Source: Paenibacillus cremeus
Lineage (GTDB): Bacteria; Bacillota; Bacilli; Paenibacillales; NBRC-103111
Assembly (NCBI RefSeq): GCF_007786445.1
Contig: NZ_VNJI01000020.1
Span: forward strand, 54,021-118,020
Length of the DNA stretch: 64,000 nucleotides
Direction of reading: 5' to 3'
The translations under genes were made by a program, and so were the position numbers. The notes below the pieces were generated by a model. It was not told the DNA's origin and ran no database searches. It saw only the letters and a list, made by a program, of their open reading frames with translations. Shown piece after piece: positions 26,675 to 35,897 of this stretch. Position 1 is the first letter of the stretch. Each line of letters opens with the position of its first letter.

Positions 26675-26937
26675 CATAGGCAGCACAAATAGCCCCTAGG
26701 AACTATGGAGATGACCAAACACGCTCACCAAGCGGTCACCGACCATCGGTTGTCGCAAGCTCAGAGAAAAAGGCGAATGCTGCGGTTGCCCGGGAAATGA
26801 TTCGAGAGAGGTCTTTTTTGAACAATTCGTGAAACTCCAAGCAGGAGCCGGGTTACTCGACACGGTTCGAGATCCTTTTTGGTGCAAAGGTGATACAGTA
26901 ATCCATAGGCAGAAAAAATGAACATGGCGGGTGTTAT

Positions 26938-27129
26938 ATGATCGAGATGGTGGAGAGAGAAGAAGGGTTTAGTCTGAACCAGGCCTCCAGCCTGCTTGGC
27001 TTGGATCAACACCGAATGGCGTACATTATTCAAAACATGGAATCTAGAGGGTATCAGTTTACTCGCAGCTCGGCCGGGACGATTGAAATTCACGAGCAGG
27101 ATCTGATGATGATTCTTTGTTTTACGTAG
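26938..27129 (+). CDS. Small helix-turn-helix-like protein
   Basis: This 63-residue protein has SLNQASSLLGLDQHRMAYII, resembling the HTH of MerR/excisionase-type DNA-binding domains, followed by a wing-like RGYQFTRSSAGTIEI. GGCGGGTG sits 6 nt before ATG 26938. A perfect terminator lies 22 bp after the stop. Function is unknown; it could be a regulator of neighbouring genes or a remnant of a mobile element. Confidence 0.5.
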   Translation: MIEMVEREEGFSLNQASSLLGLDQHRMAYIIQNMESRGYQFTRSSAGTIEIHEQDLMMILCFT

Positions 27130-27151
27130 CGGGGGCCTCATAAAACAACGA

Positions 27152-27179
27152 AACGCTGATTCCACGAATCAGCGTTTTT
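27152..27179 (+). terminator. Intrinsic terminator after the small HTH gene
   Basis: AACGCTGATT-CCACG-AATCAGCGTT is a perfect 10-bp stem followed by T5. Confidence 0.9.
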
Positions 27180-27284
27180 CATTGTTCATGGATTAAGATT
27201 AAGCCCACGTCCATTCTTAAGCACTGAGCCAGCGACTGACCGCACAAGGCGGTTGCGGCTGAAATTTTGGCCACGGTCGGGGGC

Positions 27285-27425
27285 CTAGTTCTCGTACTTC
27301 TCGATTCGGTTAATGGTCAGATGGTCGCTGTGCTCCGCCATAAAGTCATAAAAATCATCCGCCGTGGCAAAAAAATAGGTTTGATCATTGGTTACCACCG
27401 AATATAACGGCTCCTCTGTGAACAT
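27285..27425 (-). CDS. Small acidic protein, 46 residues
   Basis: The minus-strand frame reads MFTEEPLYSVVTNDQTYFFA, then TADDFYDFMAEH and ends RIEKYEN. AAGGGGG lies 10 nt before the ATG. The composition (acidic, aromatic, no low-complexity runs) looks like a real small protein. No family is recognised. It is divergent from the DUF1906 gene. Confidence 0.5.
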   Translation of the reverse strand: MFTEEPLYSVVTNDQTYFFATADDFYDFMAEHSDHLTINRIEKYEN

Positions 27426-27595
27426 AAGTCATCAACCCCCTTAGGCCCAATTTATGATGCAAATGCGGCAAACATACGGGGGTGTACGTAACTTTTTAAA
27501 CCGGTGTATTAGGAAAAAACGCGGTGCAGCAGCGGAAGAAAATCGCCGATTCGAAGTCCGAAGCATACGTTATAAAAAAAGGGAGTTGATTCACT

Positions 27596-28348
27596 ATGGC
27601 CAAGGGCTTCGATTGCTCCACACCGCTTAGTGCTGCCAAAGCTCAAGTGTTTGCTAGTCAAGGGTATATCTTTGTCGGTCGCTACCTGGCGGACCCCGGT
27701 TCATGGAAACGACTTTCACCGGCGGAGGCACAGGACATTACGGATGCAGGTTTGTACATCGTCTCTTTTTTTGAACGCTATGCCAATCGGGCAGGTGAAG
27801 GAGCAGCAGCAGGAACGGAAGATGGCCAGCTCGCGCTCCAATATGCCGGGGAGGTTCAGCAGCCCGAAGGCTCGACCATTTACGCTGCAGTAGACTACGA
27901 CGCTTCGGCGAACGATTTTGACGCAATCGAGGCGTACATGCGGGCGTTTAATGAACAAATCAACGGCTACGAGCTCGGTGTATACGGTTCCTACTCCGTG
28001 GTCAAAGCGATGTATGAGCGCGGCGTAACGAGCAAGCTGATGCAGACCTACGCCTGGAGCGGGGGCAAGAAGTTCGACCCGATCAGCATTTATCAGTACC
28101 AGAATGACATTTCCCAAAACGGGATTGAAATTGATTTGGATGAATCGAATGGAGATGCGGGAGGGTGGAAGGTTGGGGGCGTGATTACTCCCGAACCGGC
28201 AGAGCCGCAGCTGGCGCCAGAAGATGCCAATAAAGTGATCGCTTACTTGAGCGCGGGCTATATGGCCATCGAGGATCCGGCAGGACGTGAGGAATTTCAC
28301 CGGCTAGCCAATGAGCTGCGCAAGGCATCAGGTCAACCAACCGCTTAA
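27596..28348 (+). CDS. DUF1906 glycoside-hydrolase-like protein
   Basis: This 250-residue protein has the Rv2525c-like TIM-barrel domain: GFDCSTPLSAAKAQVFASQG at the N-terminus, YIFVGRYL, GLYIVSFFERYA, YAAVDYDA (acidic active-site region) and GVYGSYSVVKAMY. Family members are thought to act on peptidoglycan or other glycans. The final 50 residues form a small helical domain (EDANKVIAYLSAGYMAIEDP). No signal peptide is present. GGGAG precedes the ATG, and CATACGTTA (27564-27572) upstream is a weak sporulation-type -10. Confidence 0.85.
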   Translation: MAKGFDCSTPLSAAKAQVFASQGYIFVGRYLADPGSWKRLSPAEAQDITDAGLYIVSFFERYANRAGEGAAAGTEDGQLALQYAGEVQQPEGSTIYAAVDYDASANDFDAIEAYMRAFNEQINGYELGVYGSYSVVKAMYERGVTSKLMQTYAWSGGKKFDPISIYQYQNDISQNGIEIDLDESNGDAGGWKVGGVITPEPAEPQLAPEDANKVIAYLSAGYMAIEDPAGREEFHRLANELRKASGQPTA

Positions 28349-28623
28349 TAAAGTGGTCCATGAAATCGATAAAACCTGTGAAGCTCCTTCACAAAAATAA
28401 TTCACAAAAAATGTTACCAGCGGATGTATATTCTTCTTCAAAACGGACCATCCTAATATCATCGACATCCGAAAATGTCGTAGACAACCGCGGAGAAGAC
28501 TTACGTTCCCCATAAGCTCTTCGTCCGGTTTCTCCTCTCCCATGAAGGGCCTCGTCGCGAGACGGGGCCTGAAATCATTTATAGCTGAAAAAGCGCCCAC
28601 CAGCCCTAACATAAAAACCAAAC
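28349..28623. other. Gene-free interval with hairpins
   Basis: No supported gene was found. It contains GTGAAG-CTC-CTTCAC near 28379-28393 and a GC-rich hairpin GCCTCGTC-GCGA-GACGGGGC near 28548-28567. A minus-strand open frame crosses it but lacks a ribosome binding site. Confidence 0.4.
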
Positions 28624-28655
28624 AAAGACCCTCTCACTAAACGAGAAGGTCTTTT
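28624..28655. terminator. Terminator downstream of the minus-strand lipoprotein gene
   Basis: AAAGACC-CTCTC pairs with GAGA-AGGTCTTT. On the minus strand it directly follows the lipoprotein stop. Confidence 0.75.
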
Positions 28656-28666
28656 CATATTTCACT

Positions 28667-29005
28667 TTATTTGGCTCGAACAAATGAAGCTTTATCAACA
28701 ATTTCTCCCCCGCTAAAAAATAATTGGGCATAAGTATCAGCTTTATCTTTAATTTTATATTCGTATACTTTTTTGTCGTTTTGGTCACCAACGTATTTGC
28801 CTTGCGCACCAAGCTGCTTGGTTACATCGTCGAATTTAAGAGACAGCTGCAAATCGTCAAACTGCTTCCACGTAATTTCAGGCTCCGACTGCGGTGTTGC
28901 AGCTGGATTAGATGTATTAGACGACGATTTGTTGGGTGTTGTGCATCCAACCAACAAAATAGAAATGGAAGCCACCATCAAAATCCATTTAACAAAAGAA
29001 ATCAT
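28667..29005 (-). CDS. Small lipoprotein with SmpA/BLIP-like fold (putative)
   Basis: This 112-residue protein has a signal peptide with lipobox LLVGC, a Ser/Asn/Pro-rich linker and a C-terminal domain around LSLKFDDVTKQLGAQGKYVG. That domain recalls the SmpA/OmlA and BLIP-like alpha/beta repeats. It would be anchored to the outer face of the membrane. GGAAGG precedes the ATG. The low-GC composition differs from the core genes and suggests acquisition. Confidence 0.7.
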   Translation of the reverse strand: MISFVKWILMVASISILLVGCTTPNKSSSNTSNPAATPQSEPEITWKQFDDLQLSLKFDDVTKQLGAQGKYVGDQNDKKVYEYKIKDKADTYAQLFFSGGEIVDKASFVRAK

Positions 29006-29258
29006 GAAAAAGCATCCTTCCCCGAGTCAATTTCCCTCAGTTGCATAAAATGATCTCATAGCGTTTCTTTGTATAAAATATCCATTAGATTATTTCTTTA
29101 TACAGTAGAGCCTACGGCCTACTCATGGATATCGCCTGCTTCCATTCATAAGGTCAACTCAGTAGGAGGTATTATACCATTCCGCTATTTGCTTTGTCAT
29201 AATATGGGTGACGAAAATATGTTTTACGAGGAAATCCGACATTATTTTTTTGGATTTT
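29006..29258. other. Gene-free interval upstream of rsmD
   Basis: AT-rich; nothing recognisable before the weak promoter-like pair TTGTGC (29259-29264) and TACGAT (29283-29288), 18 bp apart, which could serve rsmD-coaD. Confidence 0.4.
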
Positions 29259-29322
29259 TTGTGCAAAAGAAGACGTTTATGGTACGATAGCATTACTATT
29301 AAGGGGTAAAGGATGACACAGG

Positions 29323-30415
<1,093 letters not shown>

Positions 30416-31720
30416 TCAACCGATTCGGCGTTTTGACTTGAACAGGCTGGCGGTGAAGATAGACAGCAGCAGCAGAAGCAAAAGGATGACTCCGAACTGC
30501 AGCAGCATCGGGCTGACCATCGACCAGAGGCTGCTTTGATCATTGAACCAGCCGGTGCTAAGGGCAGGACGGCCGGCGAAGACGGGCTGCTCTATTTCGC
30601 GGGATAGCCAGCTCGTTAACGGCGTCCACGAGAGGATCGTCAGCACGAAGGCGATGCCGCCGTGATGAACGCGAGAGACCAGAAAGCGAGAGAAGCGCAG
30701 ATCGGTCGAAGCGGTCAAGCTTTTCACCTGCGCATGGGTGGACAAGCCGCCCCAGGCGAGAAACAAGCTTAGAAGCGCATACTGGCCGCTAAAGGGAAGG
30801 GTGTCCGAAAGCGGCTGGGCCAGCTGGGCCATGGCGAAAGCGCCCAAGTTCGGCTCCAGCAGTCCGGTCAGCATCGCAGTGAACAGCGAGGAAGCGTCCG
30901 TAGGATTCATCCCGAGAAGCGCGCCGATGCTGGCTGCGATTGTGCCGAACTGGAGGTGCGAGAGGATTTGCAGCATAACGGAGAACATCATGATGCAGCC
31001 TCCGATGATAAAAAGCTGCTGTATGCTGGCGATCACCGCATCGCCCAGGAGCTTGCCGAAGGTGCGTCCATCGCGGCTTTTGGCCCGGCGCATCGAATGG
31101 AAGCTATGGGCGAGCCAGCTGGCTCGGGCAGGGCCATTGGGTGGGTCGGGCAGCACCTGTTTGGCCGGTACGGCGCTTTTCGCCCCAAGGCCGATCCCAA
31201 AGCGGTGCAGCAGCATAAGCACGAAGCCGGACACGTAGTGAATGATGGCTAAGGCTAGTCCGGACGTAGGGTTTTGCAAAAAGCCGGTGCCGACGACGCC
31301 GATAATAAAGACGGGACTGAGCACGTGCGAGGCGGAAAGCAGACGCTCTCCTTCATCTCGCGTAAGCGTTCCATCTCTGCGAAGCTCGCCGACGGCGGCA
31401 GCCCCGGCAGGCGTGCCGGAGGTATAGCCGAGGGACAGCACCCAGCCGCCGATCCCGGGGAGACGGAACAAGGCGCGCATCAGCGGCTCGAACAGCCCGC
31501 CTAGGCCATGCAGCACGCCGAGACCCCGCAGCAGCTCGGTAATGATCAGGAAAGGGAGCAGCGCAGGGAACACCAGCTTCCACCAGAGATGAAGACCTTG
31601 AAGTGACGCCTGGAACGCACGGTCGGGAAACAAAATAATGCCGGCCACTAACCCCAAAGCGGAACCCCCAAGTAAGAGCGTAGCGAGACGGGGAGAGAAC
31701 AGGGCTTGCCGTAGTTGCAT
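30416..31720 (-). CDS. ylbJ: Sporulation integral membrane protein YlbJ
   Basis: This 434-residue protein has about eight membrane helices and the nucleoside-recognition/gate fold. Family features are FPALLPFLIITELL, LGYTSGTPAGAAAV and GLLEPNLGAFAMA. In Bacillus ylbJ is a sigma-E gene needed for heat-resistant spores. ATG 31720 follows GGAGTG on the minus strand. Its stop codon immediately follows that of coaD, so the two genes converge. Confidence 0.88.
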   Translation of the reverse strand: MQLRQALFSPRLATLLLGGSALGLVAGIILFPDRAFQASLQGLHLWWKLVFPALLPFLIITELLRGLGVLHGLGGLFEPLMRALFRLPGIGGWVLSLGYTSGTPAGAAAVGELRRDGTLTRDEGERLLSASHVLSPVFIIGVVGTGFLQNPTSGLALAIIHYVSGFVLMLLHRFGIGLGAKSAVPAKQVLPDPPNGPARASWLAHSFHSMRRAKSRDGRTFGKLLGDAVIASIQQLFIIGGCIMMFSVMLQILSHLQFGTIAASIGALLGMNPTDASSLFTAMLTGLLEPNLGAFAMAQLAQPLSDTLPFSGQYALLSLFLAWGGLSTHAQVKSLTASTDLRFSRFLVSRVHHGGIAFVLTILSWTPLTSWLSREIEQPVFAGRPALSTGWFNDQSSLWSMVSPMLLQFGVILLLLLLLSIFTASLFKSKRRIG

Positions 31721-31871
31721 CCAAATCACTCCAGCGCACAATAGAATGGTACATGTTTACGCTTTGTCCGCATGCTTTAGACCAAAGTATCAGTTCGAGA
31801 CAATTAGCGTAGGCTAGAAAGAGATCGTGGCGAACGGGCAGGGGGCGAGGAGAATGGGAGAGGCTAGACAG

Positions 31872-32945
31872 ATGAAACGCGCTTCACGCATCGTATTTTC
31901 GGTATTCAGTGCGATTGCGCTCGTGTATCTGGTTTATTTTTTACCGCTGCCGATGTATATCTTTAAACCGGGAACGGCGGAAGTGCTGGAGCCGATGGTG
32001 CATGTCAAACAGCCGGCGGCAGAGGATAAAGGGCAATTTATGCTCACAACGGTACGGGTGGCGGACGCAACGCTGTTCGGCTACCTGATGACGTTCGTAC
32101 AGCCGTACCAGGAGCTGCGGATGAAGCAGGACTTGCTTCGCAAGAACGAAACCGAGCAGGAATACACCCAGAGGCAAGAAGTGGTGATGCTGTCTTCACA
32201 GGCGAATGCGATCCAGGCGGCGTACAACAAACTGAAGGTCCCGTATAAAATCAATACGGACGGCATCGTCATTCAACAGGTGTACCCGGACGTTCCGGCA
32301 CATGCGGTATTGCAAGCGGGCGACTACATAGTGAAGGTCGGCGACATGCCGGTTACCACGCTAGAGGAGCTGCAAGGCTATTTCAAGTCGAAAAAAGCGG
32401 GCGATACGGTGTCCGTAAGCTACAAGCGCAAAGGTGTCACGGCGACGAAGGACATTCAGTTGGGGGTTCTGCCGAATGACGATGGCTCCAAACCGACCGA
32501 AGGGCAGCCGCAGCGTGCGGGGCTCGGAATTGTGCCGGCTGAGGTGCAGAGCATCAAGGCGGAATCGGAGGATAAGCAGGTGACGATTCAAGCCGGTGAC
32601 ATCGGAGGGCCATCCGCCGGACTGATGTTTTCGCTCGAAATCTACAACCGGCTGGTGCCCGAGGACATCACGAAAGGCTACAAAATCGCAGGGACCGGCG
32701 AGATTAATCCCAAGGGACAGGTCGGTGTCATCGGGGGCATTCAGCATAAAATCGTAGCGGCGGATAAGGCGGGGGCGGAAATCTTTTTCGCACCGAAGGA
32801 TGCGCAGCTGCAAGGCCAATCCATCCCGAACTACTCTGATGCGGTGAAGCGGGCGGAAGAGATCCATACAAAAATGAAAGTCGTCCCCGTAGGCACGATG
32901 GACGACGCATTGAACTATTTGGCGGGACTTACGCCTAAGTCATAA
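31872..32945 (+). CDS. ylbL: YlbL/SepM-like PDZ-Lon membrane protease
   Basis: This membrane-anchored serine protease cleaves peptides outside the cytoplasmic membrane. An N-terminal helix (residues 5-25) is followed by a PDZ domain (IQQVYPDVPAHAVLQAGDYI) and a Lon-type proteolytic domain. The nucleophile is the Ser of GGPSAGLMFS, and the Lys of the dyad is probably in GGIQHKIVAADKAG. ATG 31872, 8 nt after GGAGAGG, is preferred over upstream GTG 31827 and ATG 31854. It is encoded beside ylbJ as in Bacillus. Confidence 0.9.
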   Translation: MKRASRIVFSVFSAIALVYLVYFLPLPMYIFKPGTAEVLEPMVHVKQPAAEDKGQFMLTTVRVADATLFGYLMTFVQPYQELRMKQDLLRKNETEQEYTQRQEVVMLSSQANAIQAAYNKLKVPYKINTDGIVIQQVYPDVPAHAVLQAGDYIVKVGDMPVTTLEELQGYFKSKKAGDTVSVSYKRKGVTATKDIQLGVLPNDDGSKPTEGQPQRAGLGIVPAEVQSIKAESEDKQVTIQAGDIGGPSAGLMFSLEIYNRLVPEDITKGYKIAGTGEINPKGQVGVIGGIQHKIVAADKAGAEIFFAPKDAQLQGQSIPNYSDAVKRAEEIHTKMKVVPVGTMDDALNYLAGLTPKS

Positions 32946-32956
32946 ATCTAACCAAG

Positions 32957-34192
32957 CTAGAGCTGCACCGGCGGCTCGTAGTAATCGCGAAACAAATCGC
33001 GCGGGCCGGGCGCCTCGTAACCGAGCGCATAAACGGACGTCGCGCGAAGCTCGAGGTCGAGCAGCGGATGTTCGCCTTCCGTTACTTTGGTCAGGACAGG
33101 GACCCTGGCGGTTTTCTTCATCCGCTTGAGCAGCTCGCGGCCTTTGCCGGAGAACCCAAGCACACGTAAATAAGGGACGCCGCGGCGCAGCACCTCGGAA
33201 GACAGCTCCTGCTTCGAATGGTTCAGCAGGATCCGGGTGAGCGTCCGCTGCAGCTTCGTACGGGTGTAACGCTTGGTTTTGAGCAGCGACAGCAGGGACT
33301 CCACCGTAGGGCCGCCGTTTGACCATGTCGGCAGCTCGGTTAAAGCACGCCGCAGGCGATGCTCCAGCCCCTCGGTGACTTCGTGGAAGCCGGCGAGCTG
33401 CTCTGGCGTATGATGCAGGAGCTGCAGCAGGAGCGGCTGTGCGTACCGCTCCCAGTCGATGGGCGCGCGTCCGGCTGCCCATTCACGCTCTAGGATGGCA
33501 AGCGTGCCCGGCGGTACATAGGGACGAATCCCCGATAACGAGCGCTCCTCGAATAGCAGCTTGCGAATAGCGGTAGCGCTTGCGATTTGTCGATCCGTAA
33601 TGTCTGTTTGATGGTATCCGGCTTTCGTTCGGCCGATCGTTTGCGGCACAATCGAGCTGCCTAAGCGGTGCAGCGCGATCAAATAATGCAGGCCGAGCGT
33701 GTTATTCGGCTTGGCCAGCTCTTCCGCGTCGGCGCCAGGGATGAGCCGGGCGACCGCGCGGCTGTAGGCTGCCGGATACGGCGCTCCGGCCTTCAGCTCG
33801 CTTTGCAGCAGCGCGCGAAACGGCTCCGGCTCCTGATGAAGCAGCTCCGCTGCTTGGTTCAGCCAGCCGATGTCGCCGCTTTCGCTGCCGAAGCAAAGGC
33901 TGTCGACGACGCCGGTGGCGTCGAGCGCGGACACAGCGCCGTAGGCGAACCATTCCGCCGGCTGGGCGGAGTAGGCGACCGGCAGCTCTAGGACGACGTC
34001 AACGCCCATGTGCAGCGCCATTTCGGCGCGGGCCCACTTGTTCACGACGGCGGGCTCCCCCCGCTGCAGGAAGTGCCCGCTCATGACGCAGATGGCGGCG
34101 TCCGCTTCCGTTACCTTTTTCGATTGTTGGTAATGATAGTAATGTCCGTTATGCAGCGGATTGTATTCGACAATTAAGCCAACGGTACGCAT
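32957..34192 (-). CDS. tmcAL: tRNA(Met) cytidine acetate ligase TmcAL (YlbM)
   Basis: This enzyme makes N4-acetylcytidine at C34 of elongator tRNA-Met from acetate and ATP. The N-terminal nucleotidyltransferase fold has GLIVEYNPLHNGH (NxxHxGH-type site), VMSGHFLQRGEPA and VLELPVAYSAQPAEWFA. Length is 411 residues. ATG 34192 follows GGAGGG on the minus strand; the longer frame lacks support. It is divergent from yceD. Confidence 0.93.
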   Translation of the reverse strand: MRTVGLIVEYNPLHNGHYYHYQQSKKVTEADAAICVMSGHFLQRGEPAVVNKWARAEMALHMGVDVVLELPVAYSAQPAEWFAYGAVSALDATGVVDSLCFGSESGDIGWLNQAAELLHQEPEPFRALLQSELKAGAPYPAAYSRAVARLIPGADAEELAKPNNTLGLHYLIALHRLGSSIVPQTIGRTKAGYHQTDITDRQIASATAIRKLLFEERSLSGIRPYVPPGTLAILEREWAAGRAPIDWERYAQPLLLQLLHHTPEQLAGFHEVTEGLEHRLRRALTELPTWSNGGPTVESLLSLLKTKRYTRTKLQRTLTRILLNHSKQELSSEVLRRGVPYLRVLGFSGKGRELLKRMKKTARVPVLTKVTEGEHPLLDLELRATSVYALGYEAPGPRDLFRDYYEPPVQL

Positions 34193-34270
34193 AAGACCCT
34201 CCGTAAGACAAGTCAAGTCACATATTTCCAAACTTCGGTATGAAATTCACTATATCACGAACTGAAAATG

Positions 34271-34300
34271 TTGACAAAACAGAAGCGGAGTGGCTATAAT
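34271..34300 (+). promoter_or_regulatory. Consensus sigma-A promoter of yceD-rpmF
   Basis: TTGACA (34271-34276), 18 bp, TATAAT (34295-34300): both hexamers are perfect. The leader to the yceD ATG is about 20 nt, and this position rules out an upstream ATG at 34268 as the start. Confidence 0.92.
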
Positions 34301-34327
34301 AATCTTTGTTTGTTTGGGGTGATACTC

Positions 34328-34858
34328 ATGTTCATACACTTGAAAGACCTAGTCTCTAAAGGCACCATCCGAGTGGAAGGAACGGAAGACTTGACTGATG
34401 TATTACCGAAGAAGGGCGACCTGCTCGGATTCGGACCGCTGCATGTGCAGCTGGAAGCACGGAATCAAGATGGGAGAGCCGAAGTATCCGGCGAGCTGAA
34501 GATTGATGTGGAGCAATCGTGTTCCCGCTGCTTGGCTCCGGTGCGGCAGAGCTTAACCATTCCGTTTCATGAAACGTTTGTGAAGGGTGAGGAGAAGGAT
34601 TTTGACCCATCCGATGAGGAAGAAGTCGAGGACGACGAGGAAGAAGTACTGTATGTCTCGGACGATCGAATCGAGCTGAAGCCGATATTGGCGGAAGTTG
34701 TTTTGATGGGGCTGCCTTTCATACCGCTTTGCAGTGCAGATTGCCAAGGCCTCTGCCCCGTTTGCGGCAATAACCGGAACGAGCAGGCTTGCGGCTGTAA
34801 ACAGGACAAGGTGGATCCGCGTCTAGCTGGACTGGCGGATTTTTTTAAGAACGATTGA
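34328..34858 (+). CDS. yceD: DUF177 family protein YceD/YlbN
   Basis: This 176-residue protein is the conserved upstream partner of rpmF; relatives influence 23S rRNA or L32 accumulation. It starts [12 protein letters not shown]. It contains a CSRC pair, a strongly acidic middle stretch and a C-terminal zinc-ribbon-like set CSADC, CPVCG and CGC. GGGGTGAT precedes ATG 34328. Confidence 0.9.
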   Translation: MFIHLKDLVSKGTIRVEGTEDLTDVLPKKGDLLGFGPLHVQLEARNQDGRAEVSGELKIDVEQSCSRCLAPVRQSLTIPFHETFVKGEEKDFDPSDEEEVEDDEEEVLYVSDDRIELKPILAEVVLMGLPFIPLCSADCQGLCPVCGNNRNEQACGCKQDKVDPRLAGLADFFKND

Positions 34859-34889
34859 CCGTGTTGAATTCGTTGAAGGAGGTGGGAAT

Positions 34890-35063
34890 ATGGCAGTACC
34901 TCAAAGGAGAACATCCAAGACGCGCCGTGACAAGCGCCGGACTCACTTTAAATTAGAAGTACCAGGTATGGTGAAATGCGACAATTGCGGAGAATCGAAA
35001 TTGGCTCACCGTGTGTGCAAGGTTTGCGGTCACTATAAGAAAAGAGAGATCATCAGCCAATAA
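34890..35063 (+). CDS. rpmF: 50S ribosomal protein L32
   Basis: This 57-residue basic protein begins [20 protein letters not shown] and has the zinc ribbon CDNCGE and CKVCGHY. All four cysteines are present, so it is the zinc form. GGAGGTGGG precedes the ATG. It lies 31 bp after yceD, the universal arrangement. Confidence 0.97.
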   Translation: MAVPQRRTSKTRRDKRRTHFKLEVPGMVKCDNCGESKLAHRVCKVCGHYKKREIISQ

Positions 35064-35138
35064 TTGCATTGGATGATGAGAAGAGATAGTGCCTCATCTT
35101 GGGGTGCTTGTTGACACAGCCGTTCAGGCCAGTCGACA

Positions 35139-35166
35139 AGTCCCTTAGTGAGGGGCTATTTTTTTT
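35139..35166 (+). terminator. Terminator after rpmF
   Basis: AGTCCCT-TAGTG-AGGGGCT (7 bp, one G-T) followed by ATTTTTTTT. Two further hairpins precede it (GATGAG/CTCATC near 35073-35096 and CTTGTTGAC/GTCGACAAG near 35107-35140). Confidence 0.8.
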
Positions 35167-35201
35167 GCGCGGGGTTGCTTCCATTTTTGTCCCTAATCCA
35201 T

Positions 35202-35229
35202 TATACTATCTCTTATTACTTGGTCATAA
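35202..35229 (+). promoter_or_regulatory. fapR promoter -10 and putative FapR operator
   Basis: TATACT (35202-35207) is a good -10 with a poor -35. Just downstream, TTATTACTTGGTCATAA (35213-35229) is an imperfect palindrome (TTATTAC/TTATGAC) close to the FapR box TTAGTACCTxGTCTTAA. Placement over the start point fits repression relieved by malonyl-CoA, and autoregulation of the lipid operon. Confidence 0.55.
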
Positions 35230-35273
35230 GATGAAGTGTCAGATCATACCGCATAGGAAGGGGCTGCCCTGCC

Positions 35274-35897
35274 ATGCCCAAAAAAGGTGGTGCTACCGTC
35301 ATCGAACGCTTACCTAAAAGACAGCGCCAACAGCAGCTTACGAAAGCGATTGAGGAAAACCCTTTTATCACGGACGAAGACTTAACGCGCCAGTTTCACG
35401 TTAGCATTCAGACGATCCGGCTGGATCGCCTTGAGCTTGGCATTCCCGAGCTGCGGGAGCGGATGAAGCTGATGGCGGAGCAGTCCTACGATCAGGTCCG
35501 CTCATTGCCGCTGCATGAGGTCATTGGAGATGTCATTGACCTGCAGCTCGACAAGAGCGGTATTTCTATGTTTGAAATCAAAGAGGAGCATGTGTTCTCC
35601 AGAACGAAGATCGCGCGGGGGCATCATATTTTTTCTCAAGCGAATTCGCTGGCCGTGGCGCTCATCAACGATCAGGTGGCACTGACTGCTGCGGCGGATA
35701 TTCGGTTTGTGAGACCGGTCAAGCTTCAGGAGAAATGTATCGCCAAAGCCTACGTGCGTTCCATCTCCAAAGGGAAGGCCAAGGTCGAAGTGTTTACATA
35801 TGTCGGGGATGAAATGGTGTTCCAAGGGAATTTTATAATTTATCACGCAAGTAAAGACCGTAGCGATGGAGGGGAGCTTCATGCGGATAGCGATTGA
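35274..35897 (+). CDS. fapR: Fatty acid and phospholipid synthesis repressor FapR
   Basis: FapR represses the fab and pls genes until malonyl-CoA binds. The 207-residue product has an N-terminal HTH (ITDEDLTRQFHVSIQTIRLD) and a linker. The C-terminal hot-dog effector domain has FSRTKIARGHHIFSQANSLA and ADIRFVRPVK. AGGAAGGGG precedes the ATG. It overlaps plsX by 17 bp, matching fapR-plsX in Bacillus. Confidence 0.95.
   Translation: MPKKGGATVIERLPKRQRQQQLTKAIEENPFITDEDLTRQFHVSIQTIRLDRLELGIPELRERMKLMAEQSYDQVRSLPLHEVIGDVIDLQLDKSGISMFEIKEEHVFSRTKIARGHHIFSQANSLAVALINDQVALTAAADIRFVRPVKLQEKCIAKAYVRSISKGKAKVEVFTYVGDEMVFQGNFIIYHASKDRSDGGELHADSD

Noticed and set aside
26850..26882. GGTTCGAGATCC, resembling a tRNA T-arm
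   Set aside because: The flanking bases do not form a T-stem and no acceptor or anticodon stem is present.
28328..28621. Minus-strand frame between DUF1906 and the lipoprotein
   Set aside because: No ribosome binding site, overlaps the DUF1906 end and two hairpins, and has no recognisable protein pattern.
34268..34327. Upstream in-frame ATG for yceD
   Set aside because: It lies at the start of a consensus TTGACA-N18-TATAAT promoter and would be upstream of the transcript.
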